A DNA stretch of 57,352 bases from Coriobacteriia bacterium (GCA_019429145.1 JAHYJI010000005.1:1-57352), one strand, 5' to 3'. Counted from the first letter of the stretch, positions 9,084 through 18,988 are shown. Program-made: numbers and translations. The notes: generated by a model not told the origin, from the sequence alone.

Positions 9084-10618
9084 GCGAGGCGCGCCTTCCG
9101 CTCTGCCTCATCGTCATGGATGGCTACGGTCTGGCCGAGCCGGGTCCGGCCAACGCGATCACCTCTGCGCGCACGCCCGAACTCGACGCTCTGTTCGAGA
9201 CCTATCCGCACACGCGTCTCTGCGCGTCAGGCGAGGCGGTCGGTCTGCCCGCGGGCCAGATGGGCAACTCGGAGGTCGGGCACCTCAACATCGGTGCCGG
9301 CCGCGTCGTCTACCAGGAGCTCACCCGCATACACAAGGCCATCGAGGACGGTTCGTTCTTCGCCAACGAAGTCTTAGATGGTGCCGTGGACGCGGCTGTG
9401 GCCAACGGGAAAGCCGTCCACTTCATGGGGCTGCTCTCCGACGGAGGCGTTCACAGTCACCGCGACCACCTCTATGCGCTCCTGCGTCTCGCGAAGCGCA
9501 GGGGAGCGACGCGCGTATTCGTGCACTGCTTCCTCGACGGTCGCGACGTGCCGCCCGACTCGGGGCTCCGCTTCATCGAGGAGCTCGAGACCTTTCTGGC
9601 GGAGGAGCAGGCCGGACACATCGCCAGCGTCACGGGCCGCTACTATGCGATGGACCGCGACAACCGCTGGGAGCGGGTCGAGAGAGCGTGGCGGGCCCTC
9701 GTACTCGGGGAGGGCGTCAACGCTCCGGGAGCCGTCCAGGCGGTGGCGCACTCCTACGCCGAGGGGGTGACCGATGAGTTCGTCGTTCCGGCGGTCGTCG
9801 TTGATGATGGCGTTCCTGTCGGCCCCGTGCAGGACGGCGACGCCGTGGTGTTCTTCAACTTCCGGCCCGACCGTGCCCGGGAGATCACCCGCGCGTTGGT
9901 CGATCCCGGGTTCGCCGGGTTCGAGCGGCCGGTGGCCCCGCAAACGCACTTCGTGTGCCTGACCGAGTACGACCCCTCGATTCCGGCGCCGGTCGCGTTT
10001 CCAAAGGACCTGCCGTGCTGCGTGTTGGCCGACGTGCTGTCCGAGGCGGGCCTGCGCCAGCTGCACATCGCGGAGACCGAGAAGTACGCGCACGTCACCT
10101 TCTTCCTGAACGGGGGGGCCGAGAAGCCCAAGGAGGGCGAGGAGCGGATACTGATCCCGAGCCCGAGGGTGGCCACCTACGATCTCAAGCCCGAGATGAG
10201 TGCGATCGAGGTGACCGACGAGCTCGTCGGCGCCATCGGGGCGGGCCGGGCCGACGTCTACATCGTGAACTACGCGAACTGCGACATGGTCGGGCACACG
10301 GGCATCTTCGATGCCGCCGTCACCGCCGTCGAAGCAGTGGACGGCTGTATAGGACGCGTCGTCCGGGCGGTCCGAGAACGTGGAGGCGTCGCCCTGGTGA
10401 CCGCCGACCACGGGAACGCAGAGCAGATGACCGAGTCGGACGGGGTCAGTCCGTTCACCGCCCATACCCCTGCGGATGTGCCACTGATCGTGGTAGACGA
10501 GCAGGTCGCCGCGTTGGCCGAGGGCGGGATCCTCGCCGATGTCGCGCCGACGGTCGTGGCTCTGTTGGGGATCGAGTCGCCGCCGGAGTGGACGGGACGA
10601 AGCCTCCTGCTATACTAA
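9080..10618 (+). CDS. gpmI: Phosphoglycerate mutase, cofactor-independent
   Basis: This 512-aa metalloenzyme of the alkaline-phosphatase superfamily converts 3- to 2-phosphoglycerate using two Mn ions. VMDGYGL supplies an N-terminal metal ligand, MGNSEVGHLNIGAGR carries the serine nucleophile, and TADHGNAEQM near the C-terminus carries late metal ligands. The GTG 9080 start overlaps the tpiA stop by four bases. Use of the cofactor-independent mutase in this operon is common in Firmicutes and some deep Actinobacteria. Confidence 0.96.
   Translation: MSEARLPLCLIVMDGYGLAEPGPANAITSARTPELDALFETYPHTRLCASGEAVGLPAGQMGNSEVGHLNIGAGRVVYQELTRIHKAIEDGSFFANEVLDGAVDAAVANGKAVHFMGLLSDGGVHSHRDHLYALLRLAKRRGATRVFVHCFLDGRDVPPDSGLRFIEELETFLAEEQAGHIASVTGRYYAMDRDNRWERVERAWRALVLGEGVNAPGAVQAVAHSYAEGVTDEFVVPAVVVDDGVPVGPVQDGDAVVFFNFRPDRAREITRALVDPGFAGFERPVAPQTHFVCLTEYDPSIPAPVAFPKDLPCCVLADVLSEAGLRQLHIAETEKYAHVTFFLNGGAEKPKEGEERILIPSPRVATYDLKPEMSAIEVTDELVGAIGAGRADVYIVNYANCDMVGHTGIFDAAVTAVEAVDGCIGRVVRAVRERGGVALVTADHGNAEQMTESDGVSPFTAHTPADVPLIVVDEQVAALAEGGILADVAPTVVALLGIESPPEWTGRSLLLY
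10611..10616 (+). promoter_or_regulatory. Possible -10 element TATACT before secG
   Basis: TATACT overlaps the end of gpmI, about 50 bases before the secG start. No clear -35 element is seen. Confidence 0.25.
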
Positions 10619-10666
10619 AGGGCCGTGTGGCCGACCCGGCCCGGGATCACGTAAGGAGAATCGCTG

Positions 10667-10912
10667 GTGAACGTGTTTGTTGGCTTCCTTCTGCTGATAC
10701 ACGTGCTCGCGTCAGTCGGGCTCGTCGTACTCATCCTTCTGCACTCCGGCAAGGGGACGGGCGTCTCCTCGATGTTCTCGGGCATGATGTCACCGACCTC
10801 GACCGGTACCGGCATCATCGAGAAGAACCTCGACCGCTTCACCATCATCGCCGCGGGTACGTTTGCGGTGACCACACTGCTTCTCATGGTCACATACTCT
10901 CCCGGCGGTTAG
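10667..10912 (+). CDS. secG: SecG, Sec translocase subunit
   Basis: This 81-aa protein has two membrane helices (about 3-24 and 58-78) separated by the conserved cytosolic loop GTGVSSMFSG, as expected for SecG, the accessory subunit of the SecYEG protein-export channel. The GTG start has GTAAGGAG seven bases upstream. Placement at the end of a glycolytic operon is a recurrent arrangement in Gram-positive genomes. A rho-independent terminator follows 33 bases after the stop. Confidence 0.93.
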   Translation: MNVFVGFLLLIHVLASVGLVVLILLHSGKGTGVSSMFSGMMSPTSTGTGIIEKNLDRFTIIAAGTFAVTTLLLMVTYSPGG

Positions 10913-10945
10913 CGACTGCGAGGAATCACATCTGCGCGTATCTGA

Positions 10946-10977
10946 GGGCGGGACGTACTCATGTACCCGCCCTTTTT
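10946..10977 (+). terminator. Rho-independent terminator after secG
   Basis: GGGCGGG at 10946-10952 pairs with CCCGCCC at 10966-10972 and is followed by five T. An inner GTAC/GTAC pairing can extend the hairpin. It closes the gap-secG operon. Confidence 0.88.
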
Positions 10978-11172
10978 GCTGCGCATACGCCATTTCGCCT
11001 CGGGTCCGCGACACTTGCCATCGAGGGCGAACAGGTGGACACTTGATGCGTTGCCGCGTGCGGTTATGCGGCGTGCGCGACCACGGACGCTCCGGAAGAT
11101 GCGGGGAGGTCGCCCTCGTTGGTTCGGGGCTGTGGTCGATGCGACCGTTCGACGTTGGAAGGAGGCACTACG

Positions 11173-12828
11173 TTGTCAGAGAGATTGCGCAAGTCGATCG
11201 CGCTTCTCCTGGTCTTCGGACTCGCGTTCACAGTGCTCGGTTTGGCTGGGTGCGGCGGGGCCGACGAGGAGGAGCCGGAACCCGGCGAACCGGTAGCCGA
11301 GGGGCCATTTGAGGGTGGGACCTTCAACTTCTACATCTCCGAGCCCGCCTTCATCGATCCCGTCAACCTGCAGGAGTCGGAGGGCACCCAGGTCGGCCAG
11401 GCGCTCTTCGACAGCCTCGTGACCTTCGATCCGGTCTCCATGGAGGTCCAGTCGGCAGCAGCCGAGACGTGGGAATCGAACGACGACGCTACGGTGTGGA
11501 CGTTCAACCTCGTCGAGGGTGCGAAGTTCCACAACGGCCGCGACGTGACCGCTGAGGACTTCAAGTATGCGTGGGAGCGCATCGCGAACCCCGAGAACGA
11601 GTCCGAGATCTCGTATCACCTCTCGGCCGTCAAGGGCTTCGACGAGATGCAGGACGGTTCTGCAACCGAGCTCGAGGGCGTCGTCGCGGTCGATGACTAC
11701 ACGCTCGAGGTCACGCTGAACTACGCGTTTGCCGACTTCGAGTACGTCGTCGGCCACCCCGCACTCGCTCCCGTTCCGGCCGAGGAAGTAGAGGCCGGAG
11801 ACTTCGGCGAGATGCCGATCGGTAACGGTCCGTTCAAGATGAGCGAGCCGTGGGCGCACGATCAGTACATCAAGGTCGAGAAGTTCGACGATTACTACGG
11901 CGATGCACCCTACATCGACGGCGTCGAATTCAAGATCCTTGCCGACCAGGACACCGCTTTCCTGGAGTTCCAGGCCGGCAACGTCGACTTCGTGCCGATC
12001 CCCACCGGCCAGATCCAGTCGACCATCGACCAGTACGGTGAGAGCCCGGACGGCTACACCTCCAACCCGGGCGAGCAGGTCGTGCTCGGTGGCGAGCTTG
12101 CCGTGTACTACATGCTCATGAACAACACGGATGAAGTCCTGAGCGACCCGCTCGTTCGGCAGGCACTCTCGCTTGCCATCGATCGTCAGGCCATCTGCGA
12201 CACCGTGTTCGAGGGAACCCGTTCGCCTGCAACCGGTATCGTTCCGGAGGGCATCTTCGGCTTCCAGGATGATGCGTGGCCCTACTCGAAGTACGACGTC
12301 GAGGCGGCCAAGGCCAAGCTCGTTGAGGCCGGCTATCCCGATGGCGAGGGTCTGCCCACCATCACGCTTCAGTTCAACAGCGGATCGGGCCACGAGGACA
12401 TCATCCAGCTGATCCAGCAGGACTTCGCCGCCATCGGCGTCGAGGCCGACCTGGCCGGCATGGAGTGGGCTCAGTACCTCGACATGCTTTCCGAGGGTAC
12501 GTACCAGATGGGTCGTCTGGGCTGGATCGCCGACTACCCGATCATGGACAACTTCCTCTACCCGCTCTTCAAGTCCGGCAGTGCCGACAACTACGCGCTG
12601 TACGAGAACTCTGACGTCGACGCCCTCCTCGAAGAGGCACGCGTCACGACCGACGATGACGAGCGCGTCGCGGCATACCGCGAGATCGAGAAGATGATCG
12701 GTGAAGAGGCTGCTGTCGCCCCGGTCATGTTCTACCGTCACACCCGCGTTGCGTCCGATCGTGTGAACGACGGTGTCTACAGCGCCAACGGACTCTACGA
12801 TTTCCAGAGGGTCTGGCTGGAGCAGTAG
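11173..12828 (+). CDS. oppA: Oligopeptide ABC transporter, substrate-binding lipoprotein
   Basis: The 551-aa product has a lipoprotein signal: a basic N-terminus (RLRK), a hydrophobic stretch and the lipobox LAGC. It should be anchored to the outer face of the membrane after signal peptidase II cleavage. The rest is a class-C (SBP_bac_5) peptide-binding protein, with VWTFNLVEGAKFHNGRDVTA and LVRQALSLAIDRQAICDTV. The TTG start at 11173 has AAGGAGG at 11159-11165; an upstream GTG at 11119 would bury the signal peptide. It precedes oppBCDF, and a strong hairpin separates it from oppB, suggesting differential expression. Substrate specificity (peptide or other) cannot be read from sequence. Confidence 0.9.
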   Translation: MSERLRKSIALLLVFGLAFTVLGLAGCGGADEEEPEPGEPVAEGPFEGGTFNFYISEPAFIDPVNLQESEGTQVGQALFDSLVTFDPVSMEVQSAAAETWESNDDATVWTFNLVEGAKFHNGRDVTAEDFKYAWERIANPENESEISYHLSAVKGFDEMQDGSATELEGVVAVDDYTLEVTLNYAFADFEYVVGHPALAPVPAEEVEAGDFGEMPIGNGPFKMSEPWAHDQYIKVEKFDDYYGDAPYIDGVEFKILADQDTAFLEFQAGNVDFVPIPTGQIQSTIDQYGESPDGYTSNPGEQVVLGGELAVYYMLMNNTDEVLSDPLVRQALSLAIDRQAICDTVFEGTRSPATGIVPEGIFGFQDDAWPYSKYDVEAAKAKLVEAGYPDGEGLPTITLQFNSGSGHEDIIQLIQQDFAAIGVEADLAGMEWAQYLDMLSEGTYQMGRLGWIADYPIMDNFLYPLFKSGSADNYALYENSDVDALLEEARVTTDDDERVAAYREIEKMIGEEAAVAPVMFYRHTRVASDRVNDGVYSANGLYDFQRVWLEQ

Positions 12829-12860
12829 TACTGGATCAGAGCCTTACAGATGTGAAACAG

Positions 12861-12892
12861 GTGCCGGGACGCCCGTCCGGGCGTCCCGGCAC
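12861..12892 (+). promoter_or_regulatory. Perfect 14-bp hairpin between oppA and oppB
   Basis: The arms 12861-12874 and 12879-12892 are exact reverse complements with a four-base loop. There is no T-run after it, so it is more likely an mRNA-stabilising or attenuating hairpin than a full terminator. Such a hairpin would allow more binding protein than permease to be made. Confidence 0.75.
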
Positions 12893-12939
12893 CGCACCTC
12901 TGGCACCTATCCTCTGACCCGAGGGCGAAACGGATTCCG

Positions 12940-13917
12940 ATGTTCAAGTACGTAGTCCGGCGCGTGTTCCAGATGATCCCGGTGTTCATCGGCGTGACCC
13001 TGATCCTGTTCATCCTGCGGGCGCCGGGGGTGCTGCCGGGCGACCCGGTGCGCATGATCACCGGCGAGCGCGGCATGACCGATGCCCTGCGTCAGCAGAT
13101 CATCGAGAAGCACGGTCTCGACCAGCCGCTGCACCGACAGTACGTCATCTATCTCGGCAATCTCCTTCAGGGCGACCTCGGCGAGTCGTATCAGCGCGGT
13201 CGGGCCGTGACCGAGATCTTCGCCGACAAACTCCCTAACACCCTGCGGCTCGCGCTCGCCGCCATCGTCATCGAGGGGATCGTCGGCGTGACCGCGGGTA
13301 TCATCTCTGCGGTCCGACAATACTCATTCCTCGATGTCCTCGTAACGCTTTCAACATCCATACTCGTGTCGGTGCCGGTGTTCTGGCTCGGCATGCTGTT
13401 TCAGATCTTCTTCGGCATCAAGCTGAAAGAGTGGACAGGTGGTGCGTTCTACCTGCCCATCTCGCAGATGTCATCGGCCCAGTTCCCCGACTGGGCCCAC
13501 ATGATCCTTCCGGCCATAACCCTGGCCTCCGTCTCTACGGCGTACGTGGCGCGTATCATGCGCAGCCAGATGCTTGAGGCGATGGGGCAGGACTACATAC
13601 GGACCGCCGAAGCCAAGGGTCTCACGCGTCGCGCGGTCACCTTCCGCCATGCGCTGAAAAACGCGCTCATCCCCGTGGTCACCTTCGTGGGCATCGACTT
13701 CGGTGTGATGATGGGCGGCGCGATTCTTACCGAGACGGTCTTCAGCTGGCCCGGAGTGGGTCGCGAGATCTTCCTCGCCGTAGGACAGCGTGACTGGCCG
13801 ATCGTCATGGGTGGGGTCGTGATCATCGTGTTCCTCGTGATGATCATCAACCTGCTGGTCGACCTCAGTTACGCGCTCCTCGATCCTCGGATCAGGTACG
13901 GGGGTGGTCCGGAGTGA
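12940..13917 (+). CDS. oppB: Oligopeptide ABC transporter permease, OppB type
   Basis: This 325-aa polytopic membrane protein has about six transmembrane helices. The BPD_transp_1 EAA loop at EAMGQDYIRTAEAKGLTRRA contacts the ATPase subunits. The first helix, RVFQMIPVFIGVTLILFILR, is typical of OppB/DppB N-termini. The ATG 12940 start lacks an obvious ribosome-binding site; GAGGGCGAA lies upstream. The stop overlaps the oppC GTG (GTGA), so the two permeases are translationally coupled. Confidence 0.93.
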   Translation: MFKYVVRRVFQMIPVFIGVTLILFILRAPGVLPGDPVRMITGERGMTDALRQQIIEKHGLDQPLHRQYVIYLGNLLQGDLGESYQRGRAVTEIFADKLPNTLRLALAAIVIEGIVGVTAGIISAVRQYSFLDVLVTLSTSILVSVPVFWLGMLFQIFFGIKLKEWTGGAFYLPISQMSSAQFPDWAHMILPAITLASVSTAYVARIMRSQMLEAMGQDYIRTAEAKGLTRRAVTFRHALKNALIPVVTFVGIDFGVMMGGAILTETVFSWPGVGREIFLAVGQRDWPIVMGGVVIIVFLVMIINLLVDLSYALLDPRIRYGGGPE

Positions 13918-14900
13918 CCGACAGACACGGCGCCTCACCACCCCACGGGACCAACGGCCCGACAGATGTTGACGGCCACGAGGTCCGGCACGAAGGCACG
14001 ACGCTACCTACGCTCCCTGGCGGCCTGCACGAGACTACGACGAGCCGCACGCTCTGGGGCGATGCCTGGCGGCGTCTGCGCAGGAACAAGCTCGCCACCG
14101 CGGGGCTCATCTGGATCGCCCTCGTCGTGGCGATGACGATCACCGCCGATCTCTGGGTGCCTCCGACCTTCGGAGACCCCCTCTCGGTGAACACCACGCC
14201 CGGCGCCAACCTGCAGCCGCCCTCGCTCGAGCACCCCTTCGGAACCGACAAGCTCGGCCGCGACGTGTTCTCGCGGGTGGTCTACGGGGCCCGGGTGTCG
14301 CTCACCGTCGGCCTTCTCGCCGTCTCGATATCGCTCGTCATAGGCCTGCTGATGGGTGCGTTATCCGGATACTACAGCGGGCTTCTTGACGCTTTCGTGA
14401 TGCGAACCGCCGACGTGTTCTTCGCGTTCCCGTACATCCTCTTTGCGATCTCGCTGATCGCAGTACTCGGGCCGAGCTATCGCAACGTCTTCATCGCCAT
14501 CGGCATCCTCGGATGGCCGAGCATCGCGCGTGTGTTCAGGAGTTCGATCTTCTCGGTCAAGGAGAACGAGTACGTCGATGCGGCTCGCGCGATGGGTGCC
14601 TCGGACATGCGCATCATGTTCCGGCACATCATGCCCAATGCTATCGCCCCGATCATCGTCTACGGCACGATGAGCATCGGAGGCGCGATCATCACCGAGG
14701 CCGCACTTTCCTTCCTCGGGATGGGCGTACAGCCGCCGACACCGTCGTGGGGGCTGATGCTCTCTGACGCCAAGTCGCTGATGTTCGCGGCACCGTGGCT
14801 CACCATCTGGCCCGGCTTCGCGATCCTGACCACCGTGCTCGCGTTCGTCCTCATGGGGGACGGCATGCGCGACGCCCTCGACGTCAAGATGAAGGACTGA
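13914..14900 (+). CDS. oppC: Oligopeptide ABC transporter permease, OppC type
   Basis: The 328-aa second permease subunit has a long, hydrophilic N-terminal cytosolic tail (about 45 residues, rich in His, Thr and Pro). This is followed by LWGDAWRRLRRNKLATAGL, the conserved OppC_N segment, then about six helices. The EAA loop is DAARAMGASDMRIMFRHIMPNA. HPFGTDKLGRDVFSRVVYGAR is a hallmark of OppC/DppC proteins. The unusually long tail could mean that translation starts further in, but the GTG at 13914 couples to the oppB stop. Confidence 0.93.
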   Translation: MTDRHGASPPHGTNGPTDVDGHEVRHEGTTLPTLPGGLHETTTSRTLWGDAWRRLRRNKLATAGLIWIALVVAMTITADLWVPPTFGDPLSVNTTPGANLQPPSLEHPFGTDKLGRDVFSRVVYGARVSLTVGLLAVSISLVIGLLMGALSGYYSGLLDAFVMRTADVFFAFPYILFAISLIAVLGPSYRNVFIAIGILGWPSIARVFRSSIFSVKENEYVDAARAMGASDMRIMFRHIMPNAIAPIIVYGTMSIGGAIITEAALSFLGMGVQPPTPSWGLMLSDAKSLMFAAPWLTIWPGFAILTTVLAFVLMGDGMRDALDVKMKD

Positions 14901-14904
14901 CCCG

Positions 14905-15921
14905 ATGTCGGCACTCCTCGAGGTAAGAGACCTCGCCACCCAATTCACCACTCGCGACGGCATCGTTCGCGCCGTTGACGGCGTCTCGTTCACCCTCGAT
15001 TGCGGTGAGACTCTGGCCATCGTAGGGGAGTCCGGCTCCGGCAAGTCGGTGACGGCGCTTTCGATCATGCGGCTCATCCAGGAGCCGCAGGGCAAGGTCG
15101 TCTCCGGCCAGGTGCTCTTCAAGGGCGATGACATCCTCAAGCTGAGCGATTCGAAGGTGCGTGCGATCCGGGGCGACCGTATCGCGATGATCTTCCAGGA
15201 CCCGATGACCTCGCTGAACCCGGTCTTCAGGGTCGGGCGCCAGATCGGCGAGTCGCTCATCCTGCACAAAGGCATGAGCCGCAAGGAGGCGTTCGAGCGG
15301 GCGGTCGAGCTGCTCGACATGGTCGGCATCCCGCATCCCCGAGACCGTGCGAGGGACTACCCGCACCAGTTCTCGGGAGGCATGCGGCAGCGCGCGATGA
15401 TCGCCATGGCACTCGCGTGCGATCCCGACATCCTCATCGCCGATGAGCCCACGACGGCGCTCGACGTCACTATCCAGGCGCAGATCCTCGAGCTGATGAT
15501 CGAGATGCAGGAGCGCACCGGGGCCGCGATCATCATGATCACGCACGATCTCGGGGTGGTCGCGGACATGGCCGACGACGTCATGGTCATGTACGCGGGC
15601 AAGCAGGTCGAGTACGGGAAGGCCGATGGTGTCTTCTACACTCCAAGGCACCCCTACACCTGGGGCCTGCTCGACAGCCTTCCGCGTCACGACATCGACG
15701 AGAAGGGCGCCCTGCTCCCCATCACCGGCCAGCCCCCGAGCCTCATCAACGTCCCGGCGGGATGCGCGTTCCACCCTCGCTGTCCGTACGCCAAGGACGT
15801 CTGCACGACCGGGACGCCGGTTCTCACCGACGTCGGCGAGGGGCATCTCGCCGCATGCCACTTCTCGAATGATCCGGAGTTCCAACGCCGCGCTTCCCAG
15901 CACCCGGGAGAGGTGGCCTAG
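14905..15921 (+). CDS. oppD: Oligopeptide ABC transporter ATPase, OppD type
   Basis: This 338-aa ABC ATPase energises the permeases. Visible motifs are Walker [10 protein letters not shown]-loop [10 protein letters not shown], signature [15 protein letters not shown], Walker [12 protein letters not shown] and the switch histidine in ITHDLGV. The C-terminal oligopeptide-transporter extension has the Cys-rich [14 protein letters not shown]. It starts four bases after oppC and ends flush with the oppF GTG. Confidence 0.95.
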   Translation: MSALLEVRDLATQFTTRDGIVRAVDGVSFTLDCGETLAIVGESGSGKSVTALSIMRLIQEPQGKVVSGQVLFKGDDILKLSDSKVRAIRGDRIAMIFQDPMTSLNPVFRVGRQIGESLILHKGMSRKEAFERAVELLDMVGIPHPRDRARDYPHQFSGGMRQRAMIAMALACDPDILIADEPTTALDVTIQAQILELMIEMQERTGAAIIMITHDLGVVADMADDVMVMYAGKQVEYGKADGVFYTPRHPYTWGLLDSLPRHDIDEKGALLPITGQPPSLINVPAGCAFHPRCPYAKDVCTTGTPVLTDVGEGHLAACHFSNDPEFQRRASQHPGEVA

Positions 15922-16977
15922 GTGAGCGAGCTGCTGCGCGTCGATAACCTCGTGAAGTACTTCCCGGTCGAACAGGGCGTACTCAGCAGTCGCCTCGGCC
16001 GCAAGGTGCACGCCGTCGACGACGTGTCGTTCAGCGTCAACTCCGGCGAGACGCTCGGACTGGTTGGCGAGTCGGGATGCGGGAAGTCAACGACCGGCCG
16101 GTGCGTCATCAGGCTCCTGGAGTCCACGTCAGGGTCGATCACATTCGACGGCGCCGACGTGAGAACCATGAAGCGCTCCGCACTGAAGGCCTTCCGCCGC
16201 GACGTCCAGATCATCTTCCAGGACCCCTACGCCTCGCTGAACCCCCGCATGACGATCGGCGAGATCGTGTGGGAGCCGCTCGTCGTGCACAACATCGGCG
16301 ACCGGACGACGCGCCGCACGCGCGTCAAGGAACTCCTTGAGGTCGTGGGGTTGAACCCCGAGCACATCAACCGCTACCCGCACGAGTTCTCCGGCGGCCA
16401 GCGCCAGCGTATCGGCATCGCGCGGGCGCTCGCTCTGCAGCCGAGGCTGATCGTCTGCGACGAGCCGGTGTCCGCACTCGACGTCTCGATCCAGGCGCAG
16501 GTCGTCAACTTGCTCGACGAGCTTCAGGACACCTTCGGGCTGACGTACCTCTTCATCGCACACGACCTGTCGGTGGTCCGTCACATCTCCGACCGCGTCG
16601 CGGTCATGTACCTCGGCAAGATCGTCGAGATGAGCGACTGGAAGGGCCTCTACGACCGGCCCCATCACCCGTACACGCAGTCGTTGCTCTCCGCCGTGCC
16701 CGTTCCCGACCCGGCCAAGCAGCGTACCCGCGAACGGATCATCCTCAAAGGTGACGTGCCGAGTCCGATCGAGCCGCCCACGGGGTGCCGTTTCCACACA
16801 CGCTGTCCGATCGCGCAGTTCCCGAAGTGCCGGGACGAGGAGCCACAGCTGCTGGAGGTCTCCACGGGACACGCAGCCGCGTGTCACTTCGCCAAGCCGT
16901 TCCCCATCGCGCTGGACTCCGTCTGCGGTCAGCCGGTGCCTTCCGCTGCCGTCGTGTCCGGGTCCGATGAGGCCTGA
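15922..16977 (+). CDS. oppF: Oligopeptide ABC transporter ATPase, OppF type
   Basis: This 351-aa partner ATPase of OppD has Walker [10 protein letters not shown], signature [15 protein letters not shown], Walker [11 protein letters not shown], switch IAHDLSV and the C-terminal [15 protein letters not shown] extension. The GTG start immediately follows the oppD stop. Its last codons overlap the start of the downstream PH-domain gene by 11 bases, so the transporter and the PH-domain proteins are probably one transcript. Confidence 0.95.
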   Translation: MSELLRVDNLVKYFPVEQGVLSSRLGRKVHAVDDVSFSVNSGETLGLVGESGCGKSTTGRCVIRLLESTSGSITFDGADVRTMKRSALKAFRRDVQIIFQDPYASLNPRMTIGEIVWEPLVVHNIGDRTTRRTRVKELLEVVGLNPEHINRYPHEFSGGQRQRIGIARALALQPRLIVCDEPVSALDVSIQAQVVNLLDELQDTFGLTYLFIAHDLSVVRHISDRVAVMYLGKIVEMSDWKGLYDRPHHPYTQSLLSAVPVPDPAKQRTRERIILKGDVPSPIEPPTGCRFHTRCPIAQFPKCRDEEPQLLEVSTGHAAACHFAKPFPIALDSVCGQPVPSAAVVSGSDEA

Positions 16978-17446
16978 CCCGACCGAGAGGATCGACGGCC
17001 GGGCGGTGACCGTCTGGCGTCTCGCCGGAGCGCTCGGCGCTCTGATCGTGGTTGCTGCAGCCGGCGTCGCGATCGGGTTGTCCGCGGCGGGCGTGCTTCC
17101 GGCCTTCGTGGCCGCGACAGCCGCGGCTGTCGCCATCGTCGCCTCTGTGCTGATCGTCGGCGTGGTGCCGAAGGTCCGCTGGCTGCGCTGGCGCTACGAG
17201 GTCAGCGAGAGCGAGGTCTACCTCCGCCACGGGCTGATCGTTCGCAAGCGCGTGTTGATACCGATGACGCGGGTACAGCACGTCGACACTACCGCCGGGC
17301 CGCTCCTGAGGGCGTTCGGCCTGTCCTCGGTCACGGTGGCCACGGCCGGCGGCGAACACGAGATCCCCGCGCTCTCGGACGAGGTCGCCGATCGCCTGCG
17401 CGATCGCATCGCGGCACTCGCCCGGGTGACCGAAGATGTGGTCTGA
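16967..17446 (+). CDS. Membrane protein with bacterial PH domain (YdbS-like)
   Basis: The 159-aa product has two N-terminal membrane helices (about 17-67). A bPH2 domain follows, with the signature [55 protein letters not shown]. YdbS/YdbT pairs occur in Gram-positive bacteria; the function is uncertain, and YdbST has been linked to resistance to exogenous antimicrobial peptides. The ATG 16967 start lies inside the oppF end; further-upstream starts would run far into oppF. It overlaps the next gene by 11 bases. Confidence 0.82.
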   Translation: MRPDPTERIDGRAVTVWRLAGALGALIVVAAAGVAIGLSAAGVLPAFVAATAAAVAIVASVLIVGVVPKVRWLRWRYEVSESEVYLRHGLIVRKRVLIPMTRVQHVDTTAGPLLRAFGLSSVTVATAGGEHEIPALSDEVADRLRDRIAALARVTEDVV

Positions 17447-18932
17447 TCCCCGCAGAGCGCATCCGGCCGGCGTCCTCGTCACCTCCTTGCGGTACGTAGG
17501 CGCGCTCGTGGCTCCGGTCACGGGTGGATTCTTCGCGATCGCGGCTGTGTTGGAGGATGCACGCGCTGCGTTGGGCAGCTTCCTGATCGTTCTCGGCGTC
17601 ATCTTCGCCGGTGTTCTTGCGATCCTGCTCGCATGGGTGCACTGGTATCGCTTCACGTACCAGGTCGCCGATGACGGCTCGCTACGCGTGGAGCACGGGT
17701 TGCTCATCCGTAAGAGCACCCGGCTGTCTCCCGAGCGCGTCCAGTCCGTCGACACCAAGGCCAACCTGCTCTTTCGCGTGCTCGGACTGGTAACGGTCGA
17801 CATCCATACTGCCGGACGAGGGCAGGAGCCCGAGGTGTCCATCGCCGCGATGACCGAGGAGGATGCTCGCGATCTCGCAGCGGCGCTGCGGCCGGCGTCC
17901 CGTGGCCAGGCGGTCACCGAGGCCGCAGCCGATGCGGCGGAGGAGCCTCCGCAGGGTCCGAGGTGGCGTCTCACCGGAAGCGAGCTGGCTCTGGTGGCCG
18001 TCACGTCGAGCGCCGGACTCATCGCGCTCGCTGCGCTGGCGCCGCTCATCGCCGCGCTCGTGTCGATGCTCCCGGAGAGCGCGTTCGACGTTGAGATCGT
18101 CGCCCCGTCGGGCACGGTCATCGCGGCTGTGGCCGGGGGAGCGCTGGTGCTGCTCGTCGCCGCCTGGGTGGTGGGGAGTGTCGCGACGGCACTGCAGTTC
18201 TGGGACTTCCTCGTGGTCCGAAGCGGCGGTGAGGTCCGGGTCGAGCGGGGGCTGCTTCAGCGCAACACCCGAAACGTGCCGCTCGACCGGGTCCAGGCCG
18301 TCCGGTACACGGAAGGCCTGCTCCGTCAGGCGATCGGGCGGGTCACGGTGGGGGTCGACGCCGCCGGGATCGGTGCGGGGGGCGAACTCGGCCCGACGGT
18401 GCTCCACCCGCTGCTCACTGCGGCTGAAGCGCGGCGATTTGGAGAGGTGATGGTGCCGGGGCACTCTACGCCGGGAATACGCTCCGTACCCCGGCGCGCC
18501 CTGCGCCGCTACGTGTTCCGCTCGACGGTCCTTCCGTTGTTGCCGAGTCTGGTCGTCGCCTGGTTCGTGCCATACGGGTGGGCCGCGCTGACGATCCCGT
18601 GTGTTGCGGCGGCATGGGGAGTCTGGGTGTACCGCGATGCCGGATGGGGCGTGTCCGGCGAGGTGCTTGCCATCAGGTGGCGCAGTGTCGCCCGCACGAC
18701 CGCGCTCGTACGGCGCAGCCGGGTACAGTCCGTCTCGGTCAGCCAGCATCCGCTGCAGAAGATCGCCGGGCTTGCGACACTGTCCGTCCGCGTCGCTGCA
18801 AGTCCTGCAAACGCCACGTTCACCGTTCGCCACGTGGACGAGACGGACGCCCTGGGTGCGCTCGAGTGGGTCTCCGGGGGGACGCAGCGGCGGGGCGAGC
18901 CGGACCCCGGAGTGCCTATCGAGGCCGTGTAG
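17436..18932 (+). CDS. Large PH-domain membrane protein (YdbT-like)
   Basis: The 498-aa protein has repeated units of two membrane helices followed by a bPH2 domain. Three copies are visible at about 75-150 (DDGSLRVEHGLLIRKSTRLSPERVQSVDTK), 265-340 (GGEVRVERGLLQRNTRNVPLDRVQAVRYTE) and 415-480 (GEVLAIRWRSVARTTALVRRSRVQSVSVSQ). This is the YdbT arrangement. The preceding gene is the short YdbS-like partner, and the two likely form one membrane complex. The ATG overlaps the end of that gene. Confidence 0.82.
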   Translation: MWSDPRRAHPAGVLVTSLRYVGALVAPVTGGFFAIAAVLEDARAALGSFLIVLGVIFAGVLAILLAWVHWYRFTYQVADDGSLRVEHGLLIRKSTRLSPERVQSVDTKANLLFRVLGLVTVDIHTAGRGQEPEVSIAAMTEEDARDLAAALRPASRGQAVTEAAADAAEEPPQGPRWRLTGSELALVAVTSSAGLIALAALAPLIAALVSMLPESAFDVEIVAPSGTVIAAVAGGALVLLVAAWVVGSVATALQFWDFLVVRSGGEVRVERGLLQRNTRNVPLDRVQAVRYTEGLLRQAIGRVTVGVDAAGIGAGGELGPTVLHPLLTAAEARRFGEVMVPGHSTPGIRSVPRRALRRYVFRSTVLPLLPSLVVAWFVPYGWAALTIPCVAAAWGVWVYRDAGWGVSGEVLAIRWRSVARTTALVRRSRVQSVSVSQHPLQKIAGLATLSVRVAASPANATFTVRHVDETDALGALEWVSGGTQRRGEPDPGVPIEAV

Positions 18933-18952
18933 CGCGCCCGAAACGAGTACGC

Positions 18953-18958
18953 TATACT
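18953..18958 (+). promoter_or_regulatory. Probable -10 element of tRNA-Leu
   Basis: TATACT lies 31 bases before the mature tRNA 5' end. A matching -35 is not clear. Confidence 0.4.
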
Positions 18959-18988
18959 GTCGTCCGTCGCGCTCACGGGTGCGGAGAT

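Noticed and set aside
11176-12741. 521-codon minus-strand frame opposite oppA
   Set aside because: It covers the lipoprotein gene and has no start signal or domain.
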